NCBI GenBank assembly: GCA_021432635.1
Contig: MU270047.1
Location: 124,001-188,000, forward strand
Direction: 5' to 3'
Length of the DNA: 64,000 bases
Source: Thozetella sp. PMI_491
Lineage: Eukaryota > Ascomycota > Sordariomycetes > Chaetosphaeriales > Chaetosphaeriaceae
The position numbers and the translations under genes are program-made. The notes beneath the pieces were generated by a model. The model did not search any database, was not told the DNA's origin, and saw only the letters and a program-made list of their open reading frames with translations. The stretch's first letter is position 1; each line of letters opens with the position of its first letter. Shown piece after piece: positions 1 through 11,680 of the stretch.

Positions 1-587
1 GATCGTTGTCCTCGAGGGTGGTGATTTCGGGTATCTTCCTAAAGGTGTCGAACGCATTGTAGTATAGGTCATATACGTCGCTGATATTGGGATTCGTGAC
101 GACGACGTAGGGCAGCTGTTGCATGTCGCGGATGCGATGGGCAAGCCTGCAGCGAGAAAATTGTACCCATCAGCCCGATGCTCGCCTCTGTATACACAAA
201 CACACACCCCGGGATCCAGCAGCAGCATACCTGGCGGGTAGCTCCGTCCGCACATAGTTGGCGGAGCTGATTAGTCTTGATTCAGTCAGGGAGCGCCCAA
301 ACACCATGAGCTGACGGAGCGATATCGGGCGAGCTTCCTTTGCCACCCATCTAAAAGGATACAGCTTCAGTCAGCTCGCGACAACTCTCCCTGCGAGCCA
401 GCGGGAGCTGTGCATACTCATCTAGCACCGTCACAGGTCGCCACTTGGGGCTATGGCTATGGGAGTGCCGGGCCTGCCACGGCCGCAGGATATGAAGCTG
501 TGGGAGCTGCTCTCGTGCCACGCGAAGCTCCCCCGCTCTCATCACCCTGAGGGGCCGTGGCCCATTCGGCAACGCGATGCGGTGCAT
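1..587 (-). CDS. Mitochondrial PDK/BCKDK-family protein kinase, 5' part (3' end beyond window)
   Basis: Exons read on the minus strand: 418-587, 231-350, then 1-146 running off the left edge. The introns are 351-417 and 147-230, both GT-AG. The frame joins seamlessly through WVAKEARPIS, LMVFGRSL, RIRDMQQLPYVVV and KIPEITTLEDND. These are the N-terminal helical-bundle signatures of the mitochondrial pyruvate dehydrogenase kinase / branched-chain ketoacid dehydrogenase kinase family (yeast Pkp1/Pkp2). Family members phosphorylate and inactivate the E1 subunit of their dehydrogenase complex in the matrix. The N-terminus is rich in Arg and His and lacks acidic residues at first, as expected for a presequence. 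The ATPase domain lies outside the window, so PDK and BCKDK cannot be separated here. The start is the first in-frame ATG of the open frame. Confidence 0.85.
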
Positions 588-1038
588 ACCGGACGTTCCA
601 TGCGAGAGAGCGAGAAGAATTGAAACTTGTGAAAGAGGGTTAGAGTGAATTGGCGGTACGGAGGCGAAAGGGCGGGTGACTCGATGGGCAAGCCGGGGGG
701 GGGGGGTTATGGTCTGGCAGGGTCGAAATGAAGACTATGGTGAGTGGATGCTACAGAAGAGTCAGAGCTCGGGGGGTGGTCTCACATGTCACGAAAAAAG
801 CGGTTTGTCGCTGCTCCCCGCCTCCCGCCCCCCAAAACTAGAGCGAGTCGAGGGGACAGTGGAATGTCACACGGAGGGAAGAGGCACCGTAGAACGAGCG
901 GCTGGTCGGTCTAGTTCTTGGGGAAGGGAGACCACCAGTCTGGCCGACGATTTCGCGCAAGCAAAAAGGACGCCTTTTCTCGCTCGCAAAAAGCCCGAAG
1001 AGGCTAGGGGCGAAAAATAAAATAAAAATAAATGCTTT
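588..1038. other. Intergenic: kinase promoter / tRNA 3' flank
   Basis: No gene recognised. It contains a G12 run at 695-706. T-rich tracts on the minus strand just beyond the tRNA (about 1010-1038) would serve as the RNA polymerase III stop. The open frames here overlap on both strands and resemble no family. Confidence 0.5.
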
Positions 1039-1110
1039 TGGAGCTACCGTGAATCGAACACGGGTCTGTTCGGCCACAACGAACTATTCTAACCACTAAA
1101 CTATAGCTCC
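1039..1110 (-). tRNA. tRNA-His (anticodon GUG)
   Basis: The minus strand folds as a cloverleaf. A 7-bp acceptor stem (GGAGCTA with TAGCTCC) is followed by an A discriminator. The D-arm contains AGTTTAGTGGTTAG. The anticodon stem GTTCG/CGAAC closes the loop TTGTGGC, which gives anticodon GTG. The T-arm is CCGTG-TTCGATT-CACGG. There is no intron. T-runs follow directly downstream on the same strand. As in other eukaryotes the G-1 residue is not encoded. Confidence 0.95.
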
Positions 1111-3015
1111 TGGCTGTCTTGCGAGGGCCCCAAGGCTTCAGCGGCACTCATGAATATGGGACGGGGGATCGTGGATGGGGGGCGCCCCATAGGTGATGGA
1201 CACTAGGGTTAGGGAGGGTTGTCAACCGCTGCCTCTTGTTACCTTTGAGCTGCACATGGGGCGTATGCAATAGTTAGGAGGGGCGGAGGGGCTGCGAGGT
1301 TCAGGCGAGTTTGGCTCCACGATCGTGTGGTTCTATCACGAAAGGACGGAAAAGGTGGATTAGGCATGCGCATCTTTGGTGGAGTTGTGGGCTGGCCAAC
1401 GCTTTCGACGTAGGGTTATCTATGCGCCGGGTTGCTAGGCTGGGATGGCTGTTTATAAACCCGAAACATCATTGCTACCGTTGCCTGTACAATCTAGGTA
1501 GTAGCTTGGAGTCATACATGTACTGCACGTGGGCTTGAGACTCGTCAGAGCCTCCTTCATAACCCCGGCTGGTCTGGTGGTAAGGGGAAGGGGGGTGTCG
1601 CGCAAAGGGGTCCCGTAGTCCGATACTGTATATGTATGAATGTCCCAAGGGGCCTCATTGATTGTTGGCTTCGCATAGCGACAGCATGGCGGATGTCTCT
1701 CGGCAGCCATTTCCGTCTGCCCCAGTGCCCATAGCACAGGGCACAATGAATGCTTGGTTTTCGAGCAAGCAGACTCGACGCCTCAATACTCTCAAACCCC
1801 TATGAACCGCTCATGGACCTGGAGCATGCGCTTTGAGCTGGTACCCGGCTTGTCGGGCACCCAGCACAGTCAAAGGAAATTCGCCTGTTGGTTGCACGAT
1901 TGACAAAGAGGATGCTAGGCCCCAATCTGCTTCTTCCATACGTGGCAAGGCAATTGTGAATCGTTGGTAGGATTTGATAAGAGCTCGCCAGGTCTCCGAG
2001 CCAAGTTGCCGGTGATTGGTGCTGGCGGCTTAGTTCACGACTTGTCAATGGGCTGGAAACAGACTGGCAAAGAGCTAGATATGTACCTAGGTAGGTACGC
2101 CTGTATGTACAATACAGTAGGTTAGGTTGCAGCACGGTGAGGCAAGCGAGGGACACTCAGTAATACCGTCCTGTCCCTGGATAAGGTACGCACAATACAG
2201 TGCCTTAGCTACCCACAAGGTTTGTTGCCTGGGCCTCCCGGGATACACGCAGTTTTCACTCAGCTCGCCCAGTGTTTGATCTCGCTGGAAAAAAAAAAAA
2301 AAAAAAAAAAAAAGAAAGGAATCCAATTAACGGCGCAACGTCAAATCTCATCGCAAGAGCATTTTCTGCTCCCCTCATCTGCGCCGTACTCTTCACGAAA
2401 CTACCTTGCCTTGGCTTGTCTGGCAGACTCAAATCCGAAGGCCCGGTTCCACCCTCTGTTAGGTCCCCAACGTCATAGTCGCTTGGAGGGGTTCGCCCAT
2501 GAAGGACAAGTTCCCGCCCGCCCCATGCAGATAAGAACTACTTGTGCACCTGCCTGTCACAGTACTATCCTGATAGGTATCTACTAGCGGCACCAAAGCT
2601 CGGGGTACCCTGCAGCCTGCCTCCTCCAGGACCGGTGCTGCGCCTCTGTGGGCTTTGTCAGTGCTGCTTCTCTCGCCCCAGCCTGCCGAACCCGGGTGTG
2701 GTCCCATGCACAGAGAGACTGGCTGTTGTCTTCAGGTTCGACTCTAGTGCCAAGTCGAGGCTGTCCAGCATTTTCTGGGTCGCGATATCCTTCAGCACCA
2801 GCCCAGCTGTGCACTTCTCTTTTCTCACCCATCCTCCCCCCCTTCTCTCCTCCGCCCGCTCGCATATTCTTCAGAGCCGCAAGCATCGAGCCTGGACCCA
2901 CGACATTTTGCTTCTACTCCCCAGGGCCAGGAGCTCGGTGCTGCCTTGAATCCCAGCTTTTCCATCGCCCCCGTCCCCCTTCGTGCCGGCTCTCGACGCC
3001 GCCGCTCGCACGACC
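1111..3015. other. Intergenic region upstream of UBP15
   Basis: About 1.9 kb without a recognisable gene. Visible structure is limited to a tract containing TTAGGGTTAGGG-like sequence near 1204-1217, an A25 run at 2289-2313, and a palindromic GTACCTAGGTAGGTAC-type element near 2083-2098. The last part (about 2830-3010) is pyrimidine-rich, as expected of a fungal promoter/5' UTR. Confidence 0.5.
2289..2313. repeat. Poly-A homopolymer tract (A25)
   Basis: An uninterrupted run of 25 A in the intergenic region. There is no adjacent retroposed sequence or target-site duplication that I can recognise. Confidence 0.9.
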
Positions 3016-6000
3016 ATGGTGAGTTTGCCTCGCGATCCGAGCTACTCCTCTCCTCTACTTTCCTCAGCCTCCCATATGCAATACCCCTTGCCTCTTGCAA
3101 CCTCATTGCCTCGTCTCATCTCGCTGCTCTGCCTCGCCCCTCCCCCCTCTCGGTACGAGAGAGTGGCAGAGAAACCTCGAGTTTTACCCCGCCAACCGCT
3201 CAGCTCGCTAACCCGCCGTACCAGGAAGACAATTTGAACCCTGAGGCCCCATCGCCGAACGCGATGGCCGTCGATCAGCCTGAGGAGCATGTTGTCGAGC
3301 CCAACGGCGAGAACGCCACCGACAATGTGGACGTCGTCATCATCAATGCTGACGATGCCAACGAGAATGAGACTGCCGAGGCGAACGAGGCCCCCCTCGC
3401 AAATAACTGTGCGCACCTGGCCTCCCATCCTACCCTCCCTGTCGCCGAGCACCGCTGACATGATTCTTCTTTTTCGTGCACCAGATGAGGCCATGAAGGA
3501 TACTGTCCTCCCCCCACTCGCCGAAGAACCCCGGATACTCGAAGATGCGGTGGACACATGGACGGTGCAGAACTGGCGGCAACTCAATAAGAAGGAACAT
3601 GGCCCAGTCTTCCAGGCTGGAGGGTTCCCCTGGTGAGTGTCACTCGCGCGTGCAATGGTGGTGTTCCCAGCTCATGGGATGTGACAGGCGCATCTTGCTG
3701 TTCCCCTTCGGCAACAATGTCGACCAGTGCTCCATCTACCTCGAACACGGCTTCGACACGAACACCATGCCCGAGGATTGGAGCTGCTGCGTCCAGTTTG
3801 GGCTGGTTCTCTGGAACCCCAATGACCCCTCGTTGTACTTCCACCATTTCGCGCACCACCGCTTCACTAAGGACGAGAGCGACTGGGGTTTCACCAGGTT
3901 CTTGGAGCTCCGTAAGATGTTCAACACGCCTTGGGAGAACTCAGACCGACCACTTGTGGAGGACGAGACGGCCAACATCACGGCATACGTTAGAGTAGTG
4001 GAGGACGAGACCGGCGTGTTATGGCACAACTTCACCAACTACGATTCGAAGAAAGAGACGGGTTATGTCGGCCTCAAGAACCAGGGCGCCACCTGCTACC
4101 TCAACTCGCTTCTTCAGTCTCTCTACTTCACCAATGCGTTCCGCAAGGTCGGTCGGCCGGCCCATCCCCGAGGCATCCTAGCCCCTACTAACTCGTGAAC
4201 AGGCGATATACCACATCCCGACCCAGCACGACGAAAACATGACCAACAGTGCCTACACCCTTCAACGATTATTCTACCAGTTACAGACATCGACCCAGGC
4301 GGTAGGGACAAACGAGTTGACCAAGTCGTTCGGCTGGGAGACGAGACACATCTTTGAGCAGCAAGATGTGCAAGAGCTTTCCCGAAAGCTCATGGAGCGT
4401 ATGGAGGAAAAGATGAAGGGCACCGAGTACGAAAAGGTTTTACCCGAGATGTTCTCGGGCAAGATTAAGACGTACATTTCCTGCATCAACGTCCCATACG
4501 AGTCGAGCCGGGTCGAGGATTTCTGGGATGTCCAACTCAACGTCAGCGGCAACAAGAGCCTGCTCGACAGCTTCCAGGACTACATCCAGGTCGAGAAATT
4601 GGACGGCGAAAACCAGTATTTTGCAGGCGACCAATACAAGCTGCAGGACGCCAACAAGGGCGTCATTTTCATGGGCTTCCCGGATGTCCTGCACTTGCAA
4701 CTCAAGCGCTTCGAGTACGATATCCAGCGCGATACCATGACCAAGATCAACGACCGGTACGAGTTCCCTGAGGAGTTTGACGCCGCGCCATATCTCGACA
4801 AGGAGGCAGACAAGTCAGGCTCTTGGGAGTATCAGCTCCATGGCGTTCTGGTACACAGTGGCGACCTTAATGCTGGCCACTACTATGCCTTCTTGAAGCC
4901 GAACAAAGAGGGCTGGTGGTACAAGTATGACGACGACAAGGTCACCAAGGCTACCAGGCGCGAAGTGCTTGAGGAGAACTTTGGCGGCGAGTACCGTCTC
5001 CCCAACGGCCAATTGCGGACCACGGTGCAGAAGAAGCCGATGATGAGACCCAACAGCGCCTACATGTTGGTGTACATACGCAAGACAAAGCTAGATAAGA
5101 TCCTCACTCCTGTCACTGCTGATGACACACCCTCTCACCTCCGTAAGTACCCGCTGCTGGGATCTTCAATACAGAAACAACGCTGACCGCCCGCACAGAG
5201 AAGCGATTTGAGGAGGAGTTGGCTGCTCGGGAAGCGAGGCGCAAGGAACGAGAGGAGCAGCATCTCTACCTCGGAGTGAAGGCGATCACGGAAGAGAGCT
5301 TCCGCAACCACAACGGCACCGACTTGACCAATTTCGAGGCGCCCTCGGAGCAGGACGCTGCAGCACCCACCTTTTACCGCATGCTCCGTACCTCGACCAT
5401 GCAAGAGCTGGTCAACACGATCGCGGAGGACATCAAGCAGGACCCCAAGCGGGTGCGGCTCTGGATCATGGTCAATCGGCAGAACAAGACCATCCGCCCC
5501 GACCAGCCGGTGATGGACTTGAGGCCAACCATCGAAGAGGCGTACGCCCGGGCTGCTGCGCATAGGGATCAAGCATTGCGCGTGTGGGTGGAAGTGGCCG
5601 AAGAGGTGAATGCCGACGGCGAAGCCATCTGGCCGACATACCAAGGGCAATCGAATGGTGTGGTCGTGAAGAACGACTTGATTTTGCTATTCCTCAAGTG
5701 GTTTGATGTCGAGTCGCAGACTCTCAGTGGCGCCGGGCATGTTTACGTGGGCAAGGAGAAGAAGGTCGAGGATCTCATACCCACCATCATGAAGAGGATG
5801 GGATGGGGCGACAAGCTGCCTGGCGACGAGAAGATACAATTATGGGAGGCAAGTTGTGCTAAGAGCTTGTGTGCGAGAATCGCTGACTAACTTGAGTACA
5901 GGAGATCAAACCGAACATGATTGAAGGCCTCAAGGCCAAGCAGACCCTCAAGGCAGCCGAACTCCAAGACGGCGATATCATTTGCTTCCAGCGCATGCAC

Positions 6001-6964
6001 GAGAAGAAGTCACGACTTGGCTTGGGGGAGAATAGGTCTTCTGAAGAAGCGTAAGTACTGACACAAGCTTTGCGGCTGCGGTGTGCATGCTGAGTGAATA
6101 TGGAACAGAAACAAAATGCCGGATCGTTTTGAGGACGCTCGCGAGTACTATGACTTCCTCCTCAACAAGAGGGTAGTTATCTTCCGCCCGCACCCTTCCA
6201 AATGCGATGCCACCAAGTACCCGGAGTTTGACCTTGCGTTGAACTCCAAGCTGAGTTACGACAAGCTCTCCGAGAAGATTGGCGAGAAGCTGCAGGTCGA
6301 CCCTACTCACCTGCGATTCTACACTATCAATGCAAGCTCTGGAAATCCGCGAACTGCGGTGAAACGGGGCCCGGCCCAGACCCTTGGCACCATTCTCGTC
6401 CCATCCGGCTATGGCGGATTGAACATGAACCAGCGCAGCGATGCCCTCTACTTTGAGGTCTTGGACATGAGCCTGGCGGAATTGGACACGAAGAAGAACA
6501 TCAAGCTGACTTTGCTCAGCGAGGGCATCACCAAAGAGGTGCGTTGCAGTAGCTGGCCACTTCCACGCTCCTGAAGGACTAACAAACGCGGTAGGATCAT
6601 TATGACATCCTCGTCACGAAGAGCGGTGTCGTTGAGGACTTGATCGAAGGGCTTGTGAAGAAGGCCAATCTTTCAAGTGAGGAGGGAGGAGGCAAGATTC
6701 GCATCTACGAGACGAGCAACCACAAGTTCTTTAGAGAGCTAGAGCGCAACTATCCGGTCATCAGCATTAACGACTACACCAACGTGGTCGCCGAGCGGAT
6801 ACCAGAGGAAGAGCTGGAAGCCCCGAGCAACATGCTCATCAACGTCTTCCACTTCCAGTCGGAGCCTAGCCGGGCTCACGGAATGCCCTTCCGATTTTTA
6901 CTGAAGGAGGTATGTCGGCACACGCTGTCCACGATCCCACCCTCCCTTGGACACGCACACACAG

Positions 6965-7002
<38 letters not shown>

Positions 7003-7327
7003 CGACAGTTCTAACCAGCTAATGCAGGGCGAAACGTTTGCGGACACCAAGAAGCGGCTCGAGAAGCGCACAGGCATCAAGGGCAAGAGCTTCGAGAAGA
7101 TCAAATTCGCTGTCGTCCGGAGAGCGCAATACTCGCGACCACAATATCTGAATGATGGTAAGTGTCATCTCCCTCCCCACCGTCGATCAGCGAGAGGAGG
7201 CTAACGAGAGCTAGATGACATTCTGTTTGACGTAGCTGGCAACGAGGACGACTTCCTAGGACTGGACCATGTCGACCGGACAAGGTCCATGCGGAACGGC
7301 ATTGGCGACCTCTTCCTCAAGGGCTAG
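3016..7327 (+). CDS. ubp15: Ubiquitin carboxyl-terminal hydrolase, UBP15/USP7 type (MATH + USP + HUBL)
   Basis: The inferred protein is 1173 aa from 11 exons: 3016-3018, 3225-3408, 3485-3632, 3688-4147, 4203-5142, 5199-5848, 5902-6050, 6109-6538, 6595-6909, 7028-7157 and 7215-7327. All phases close to a multiple of three. A MATH domain comes first (FVLNPNDP-like region around residues 90-190). The USP fold follows, with Cys box QGATCYLN (Cys248) and His box [11 protein letters not shown] (His491). The C-terminal half carries the USP7 ubiquitin-like array ([31 protein letters not shown]). The family removes ubiquitin from protein substrates and acts in cytosol, nucleus and endosomes. The first coding exon is just ATG; the intron at 5849-5901 is GC-AG; the intron at 6910-7027 holds a GA microsatellite. 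Confidence 0.93.
6967..7000. repeat. (GA)17 microsatellite inside a UBP15 intron
   Basis: Seventeen perfect GA units lie within the 118-nt intron 6910-7027, upstream of its branch site and acceptor. The repeat does not touch coding sequence. Confidence 0.95.
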
Positions 7328-8138
7328 ATGGTGGCGTTGGCTTCAGGGCTGTACGTTCCGAGGTTGGCCGCGCATTGTCATGATACTGCGCCATGTCTTT
7401 TGGTTAGGCTTGGCCCTGTTTTCAAGTCGTCGGGTCACGTAAAAGGGGGCATCCAGGAATCAACGAGCCGGGTCAGGGCGGCTCAAGGTCTCTTCGTCGC
7501 GTTCTACTACTTATCGCTAACTTCTCGTCCTCCCGCCTCTCTTTTGCTCTTTCATTCTTTCTCCTTCTAGGAGACCACACCACCTATGAATTCTGCGTCA
7601 TACAGGCAAGAAAGGCATCGGTCATAAGGATGGTATGAATCTGAAGAACTAGCTTTGGCAGAACGGACGCCCATGCGCGAGGCCACCTAGCCATGCATGA
7701 TTGTGATGTTTAGCGGTTTAGCCCGCGAGTGGGGGAAGGGAGACGGAGGATGGAGGTATAAGGGGTATTGGAGGGTGAGGTACGATACGTAGGAACGAGA
7801 CAATTGTCTAGTAAAAATAAAGGGAGCATAAAAATACCACTGTTGGTGCATGTAAACAATTGTCTTTTGGAATTTCATGGGGCCAAGGCGTTCCTGGAAC
7901 TCCCGATTCAGGTGTTCCTGGAGCGGTCCTCTCCGAGGCGGAGCATGGAGCCCAAGGCGAAAAAGAAGTTTGGCGGTCAGTCCCGGCGAAAATTATTTCT
8001 CGATAAGCCGGCGCATCCACGCGATAAACCTCGTCTTCATCACAGCTTATCGACGAGCTAGGCACCCACTCGAAAAGTCGCATTCCTCTGAGGCCGATAC
8101 CTGGAGACTCAACTGCCTTACTAGATCGGATTGTCAGA
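7328..8138. other. Intergenic between UBP15 and TIM22
   Basis: UBP15 3' UTR followed by the TIM22 promoter. No gene, RNA or repeat recognised. Confidence 0.5.
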
Positions 8139-8819
8139 ATGAACTTCCCGGGGCTCCCAGGCGCTGGTGCTAGCGCGAGCGGTACGCCGCCGAGCGCGCC
8201 TGGCCAGTTCAATCCCCAAGATCCTGAGGTGCAGAAGTACGCGGCCATGATGTCGGGCGCGATGGAATCCTGCTACACCAAGACTGTCATGTCGGGAGTG
8301 ATGGGATTCGGACTGGGTGGTCTGTTTGGCATGTTTATGGCTTCGGTGAGTCTCCCATGTTCGCCAGCACTTCCCATTCTCGTCCGCCCTCGGTTGCCCT
8401 GGAACGAGAAAGGTCTTCCCTCCGCTCTTTGCCCGGGCCATGGGCTGACATGCTGCGCGCTCTAGATGGCATACGATACCCCCTTCCACACGGCCGGCGC
8501 CGGCACCAACGCGACACCCATCTCGAGCCTCCCGCTCCGCAGGCAGCTGCAGGTAGGCTTCCGGGAGATGGGTGCGCGCTCGTGGAGCACGGCCAAGAAC
8601 TTCGGCATGGTCGGCGCGCTGTTCAGCGGTATCGAGTGTGGCATCGAAGGCCTGCGGGCCAAGAACGACCTGGGCAACGGTGTAGCTGCCGGATGCTTGA
8701 CTGGCGCCATCCTCGCCCGTAACGCTGGCCCGCAGGCTGCGGCGTTTGGCTGTGCCGGCTTTGCCGCCTTCAGCGCGGCCATCGACGCTTGGATGAGGAT
8801 GCCCAAGGACGAGGACTAA
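8139..8819 (+). CDS. tim22: Mitochondrial import inner membrane translocase subunit TIM22
   Basis: Two exons (8139-8345, 8466-8819) give 186 aa. The protein has the Tim17/22/23 fold: a Gly-rich first membrane segment ([11 protein letters not shown]), a central helix around [16 protein letters not shown], and a final segment ([22 protein letters not shown]). This carrier translocase inserts multi-spanning carrier proteins into the mitochondrial inner membrane. CESCYTK-type spacing and the DP(E)VQKY N-terminus fit TIM22 rather than TIM23. The intron (8346-8465, 120 nt) ends in TAG in frame, so retention would truncate the protein after about 109 residues. Confidence 0.93.
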
Positions 8820-8852
8820 TGTTGACAAAGGTAGTTCGGCCGTGGTTGCCCA

Positions 8853-8938
8853 GGGGGGGGGGNNNNNNNNNNNNNNNNNNNNNNNNNNNNNNNNNNNNNN
8901 NNNNNNNNNNNNNNNNNNNNNNNNNNNNNNNNNNNNNN

Positions 8939-8974
<36 letters not shown>
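8853..8974. other. Assembly gap (76 N) bounded by poly-G tracts
   Basis: Ten G (8853-8862), 76 N (8863-8938), then 36 G (8939-8974), just downstream of TIM22. The flanking homopolymers suggest either sequencing failure in a genuine G tract or a low-quality join. True length and content are unknown. Confidence 0.95.
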
Positions 8975-8976
<2 letters not shown>

Positions 8977-9668
8977 AAAAGGAACCCCGATACGAGGACG
9001 GGGTGGTGATCAGCACGACGAAGAAGGGCATGCAACAATGTGCCTGCATATCCCTATACTAATGAGCGGATAGTCCCGTGAGGGTGGCTGCCAGCTGGAG
9101 CATCATGGATCGGCGTTTGGGCTGTCGGGAGATATATAATTCTGTACATCAGCCTTGGACGCGTTCAGCGGTATAGACTTGGGCATGGCGACGGTTCAGA
9201 AGGTCTCCACTACTACTACTACAACAACAACAACAGACGATAGAAAATTGCTCGCCTCGTTCATGGATCGAGGCGTGGCTATCGGTGTACATTATCAAGC
9301 TTGTATACTGAAGAATGGAAGAGAGACGCCGACAGGACCAATGAGTCCGCTTTTTACAAGACAGCAAGCCTCACCCGGCGCCCCGCGGCATCACGCCTTA
9401 TTTTTGCGGTGCACGTAACGGTATAGTCTCATGGTGGCTTTATGTGAGATTAGCAATAAAGTCTAGCTATGTAAGATCTATCGTAAACGCGTATCTGCCG
9501 GCGCTCTGACCCTTTAGCCCTACCCACCCTGGTCCGGCTCCGTCTAATTACTCCTTCCTAGAAAATACAGAATATGTAGATTGCGTAGGATGAAGTATTG
9601 ATGTTAAGTGAAGAAGAAAGAAAGCAAAGAAAGCGGTGACCGCCTTACTCGATAACTTGGTTATATCT
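8975..9668. other. Intergenic: 3' flanks of TIM22 and the GH16 gene
   Basis: Convergent 3' region. It holds a short trinucleotide tract of TAC then AAC units around 9209-9234. Nothing else recognised. Confidence 0.5.
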
Positions 9669-11680
9669 TCAGGCAGTGTCATATACTTGGAAGGAACCAA
9701 ATTCCCAATAGGCTGTCTTGAATGCTTCAGGATTGTTGCTGACAAAGTTTGTGCAATTCGATGGGCCTAGATGCTTATCAGAAAAGCTCATATATTCCCA
9801 CGTATAAAGGGGAAGCGGAGAAGGGACTGCAGCACTCACATCCTGACTGGCCGTAGATATCCGACCTGCCCGCCCAGTCCCCGCATAGGTCAATGTTGAC
9901 AATGATGCTCTGGTTGCGAAAGTGGCTCCCGACATCGCAGCCCGTGCTGGGGAAGTCAGCCAGAGCGGTCCCCCAGCTGCTGGGGTCCGGATCCTTGTTG
10001 GTGATGTCGCTGGGGATGGAGCTGCGGCCAAACTGCCACATGCGGATGCCCTCGTTTCGCCACTCCACGGCCATGACGCCGCCGCCGGCCCGGTTGAAAG
10101 CCTCGCCGAACGTGCTGCTGGTGCCCGTCACGCCGCAGCCGCTATTGCCATTGACGCTGTTGTTGCAATCGCCCTGCACGGCCGACCCGGACATGACGCG
10201 TTTGACGCTGTCCATGCTGCAGCCGCTGGTGCTGTGAAGAGACATGATGTTGCCCGTGTCCGCCTTATTCACGGCTTCCATGACGTCGATCTCGCCGTTT
10301 TTGGGCCAGTTCGACATGCTACCGAAGACCCATTAGCCACCTCCGTTCGTTTGTTTACACGATTGCCATCATCAGGGGTCGACTTACTCGGTTAACCAGA
10401 GAGCTGGCCACGTGCCGCAGCCGTAAGGGGTGTGTTTCACGTCAAACAGGAACAACCCCTTGTCATATTGCGTCTTGGATACCAGGCGAACGCTAAGGCG
10501 GCCATTCGAGGCGTCGATGGGGGTGCCGGGGCCAAGCTTCGTGTCGACCCGCACGAGGGCCGACTCCGAGGTGGCGTACGTGAGGTTCTGCGCGCCATCA
10601 TCAGTCTAGACCATCGCGAGGCTCACCAGGCAAGAGAATCATACGTAAGTCTTAGCCCAATCCGGATCGGCATAGTGAACCCACCCATTGGCTAGCTCTG
10701 TTAGCTAGTGGTCTATCAGAGGTACACGCTGGCGCGGAGTCCTCCCTCACTCTTGTCCCACCCGTTAAGGTATGTAAACTTGTCAAAGAAGGGTTCCCCC
10801 GAGTCTGCGACTCCGGTTAATTACAGCCTCTTGTTCTCGATTGAATACTATGCGTACATGTGTCCCTCAAGGTGTACTTTAGCTTTGAGTAGTCGGGATA
10901 TGCCGATGGCTTCAGGGATTTTACAACAGCTATAGGAATAGCAACAGCAGCGACAATCAACAGGATGATTAAGATCACCACGAGGGCCCATCTCTTCTTG
11001 CTCCACGCCCTGAAGTCATACCAGGCGGGCGAGTCTGCCTCGTAAAATCTCCGTGCCATCGCGGGCTGACCAGTCTCGGCGTCAAATTTGCCCGACAGAC
11101 CAGAACGAAGGGAGAACGAGTCGGATCGGTCGAGGGTATCTTTGTGAGATAGAGGTTTCTGCGGTTGCCAACCGGAGCCGTCCTTGTCGTCGAGGCTGGA
11201 ATAGCTAGGTGGTGGGAATTTGGGAAGCCTCTCCCGCCGGGGGCCGGGCTCGGTCCTTGATATACCCCCCTTTCTCTCGGCCCCGACTGTGTCCATCCCG
11301 TGGCTCGCGCCTTGGCCCGCCCCCGGATACGAACCATCGTGATTGCGGTGTAACATGCTCAGGCGGGGCGCTTCGCGAAGTTGGGCTGCATAACTCGCAA
11401 CCAGCTGCTGTGCCGCACGCATATGAACAGGCTGAAGTGGTATTGGAGCACCGCCAGTCTTTCGTGAGCCTGCTATACCGCCTACAATGGCACCGTGCGG
11501 CCCAACCACCGTCAGCGCCTTGTCGTTGGCCGACCGTTGTTCCTTGGCCTTTCTCCGCGCATTCTCTTCCTTGAGCAATGCCCACGATACGGGCTTCGGC
11601 CCCTTCCAGTACTCGAACGGCGTATAGCCAAGGTCCTGGCGGTCGACCGAGTATATGGACGAACTGGCCGAGGCTGTCAT
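9669..11680 (-). CDS. GH16 endo-1,3(4)-beta-glucanase-like, type II membrane protein
   Basis: Six exons (minus order 10858-11680, 10751-10804, 10645-10691, 10388-10587, 9840-10318, 9669-9766) give 566 aa. The long N-terminal part (about residues 1-230) is polar and proline-rich with no signal peptide. One membrane helix follows (about 231-253, ALVVILIILLIVAAVAI), then an extracellular GH16 domain with GWDKTNGWVHYADPDW and the catalytic motif GEIDVME (Glu384 nucleophile, Glu389 acid/base). The family hydrolyses mixed-linked beta-glucans; this form probably acts at the cell wall. The C-terminal TNFVSNNPEAF / YWEFGSFQVY block is typical. The start is set at 11680. An upstream in-frame ATG at 11827 would add a second hydrophobic stretch and is less like the family. 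Confidence 0.88.

Noticed and set aside
676-1077. Overlapping open frames on both strands beside the tRNA
   Set aside because: No family resemblance; one frame runs into the tRNA gene; explained by GC-rich composition.
2222-2587. ORF containing a poly-lysine run
   Set aside because: The lysines come from the A25 homopolymer; nothing else in it resembles a protein.
8121-9073. Open frames crossing the N gap
   Set aside because: They depend on translating unknown bases and poly-G/poly-C; the plus-strand TIM22 gene explains the coding part.
10692-10750. A 36-nt intron with a GTGTAC donor in the GH16 gene
   Set aside because: Too short and out of frame; the GTGAGG donor 23 nt upstream gives a 59-nt intron and the conserved DKTNGWVHY.
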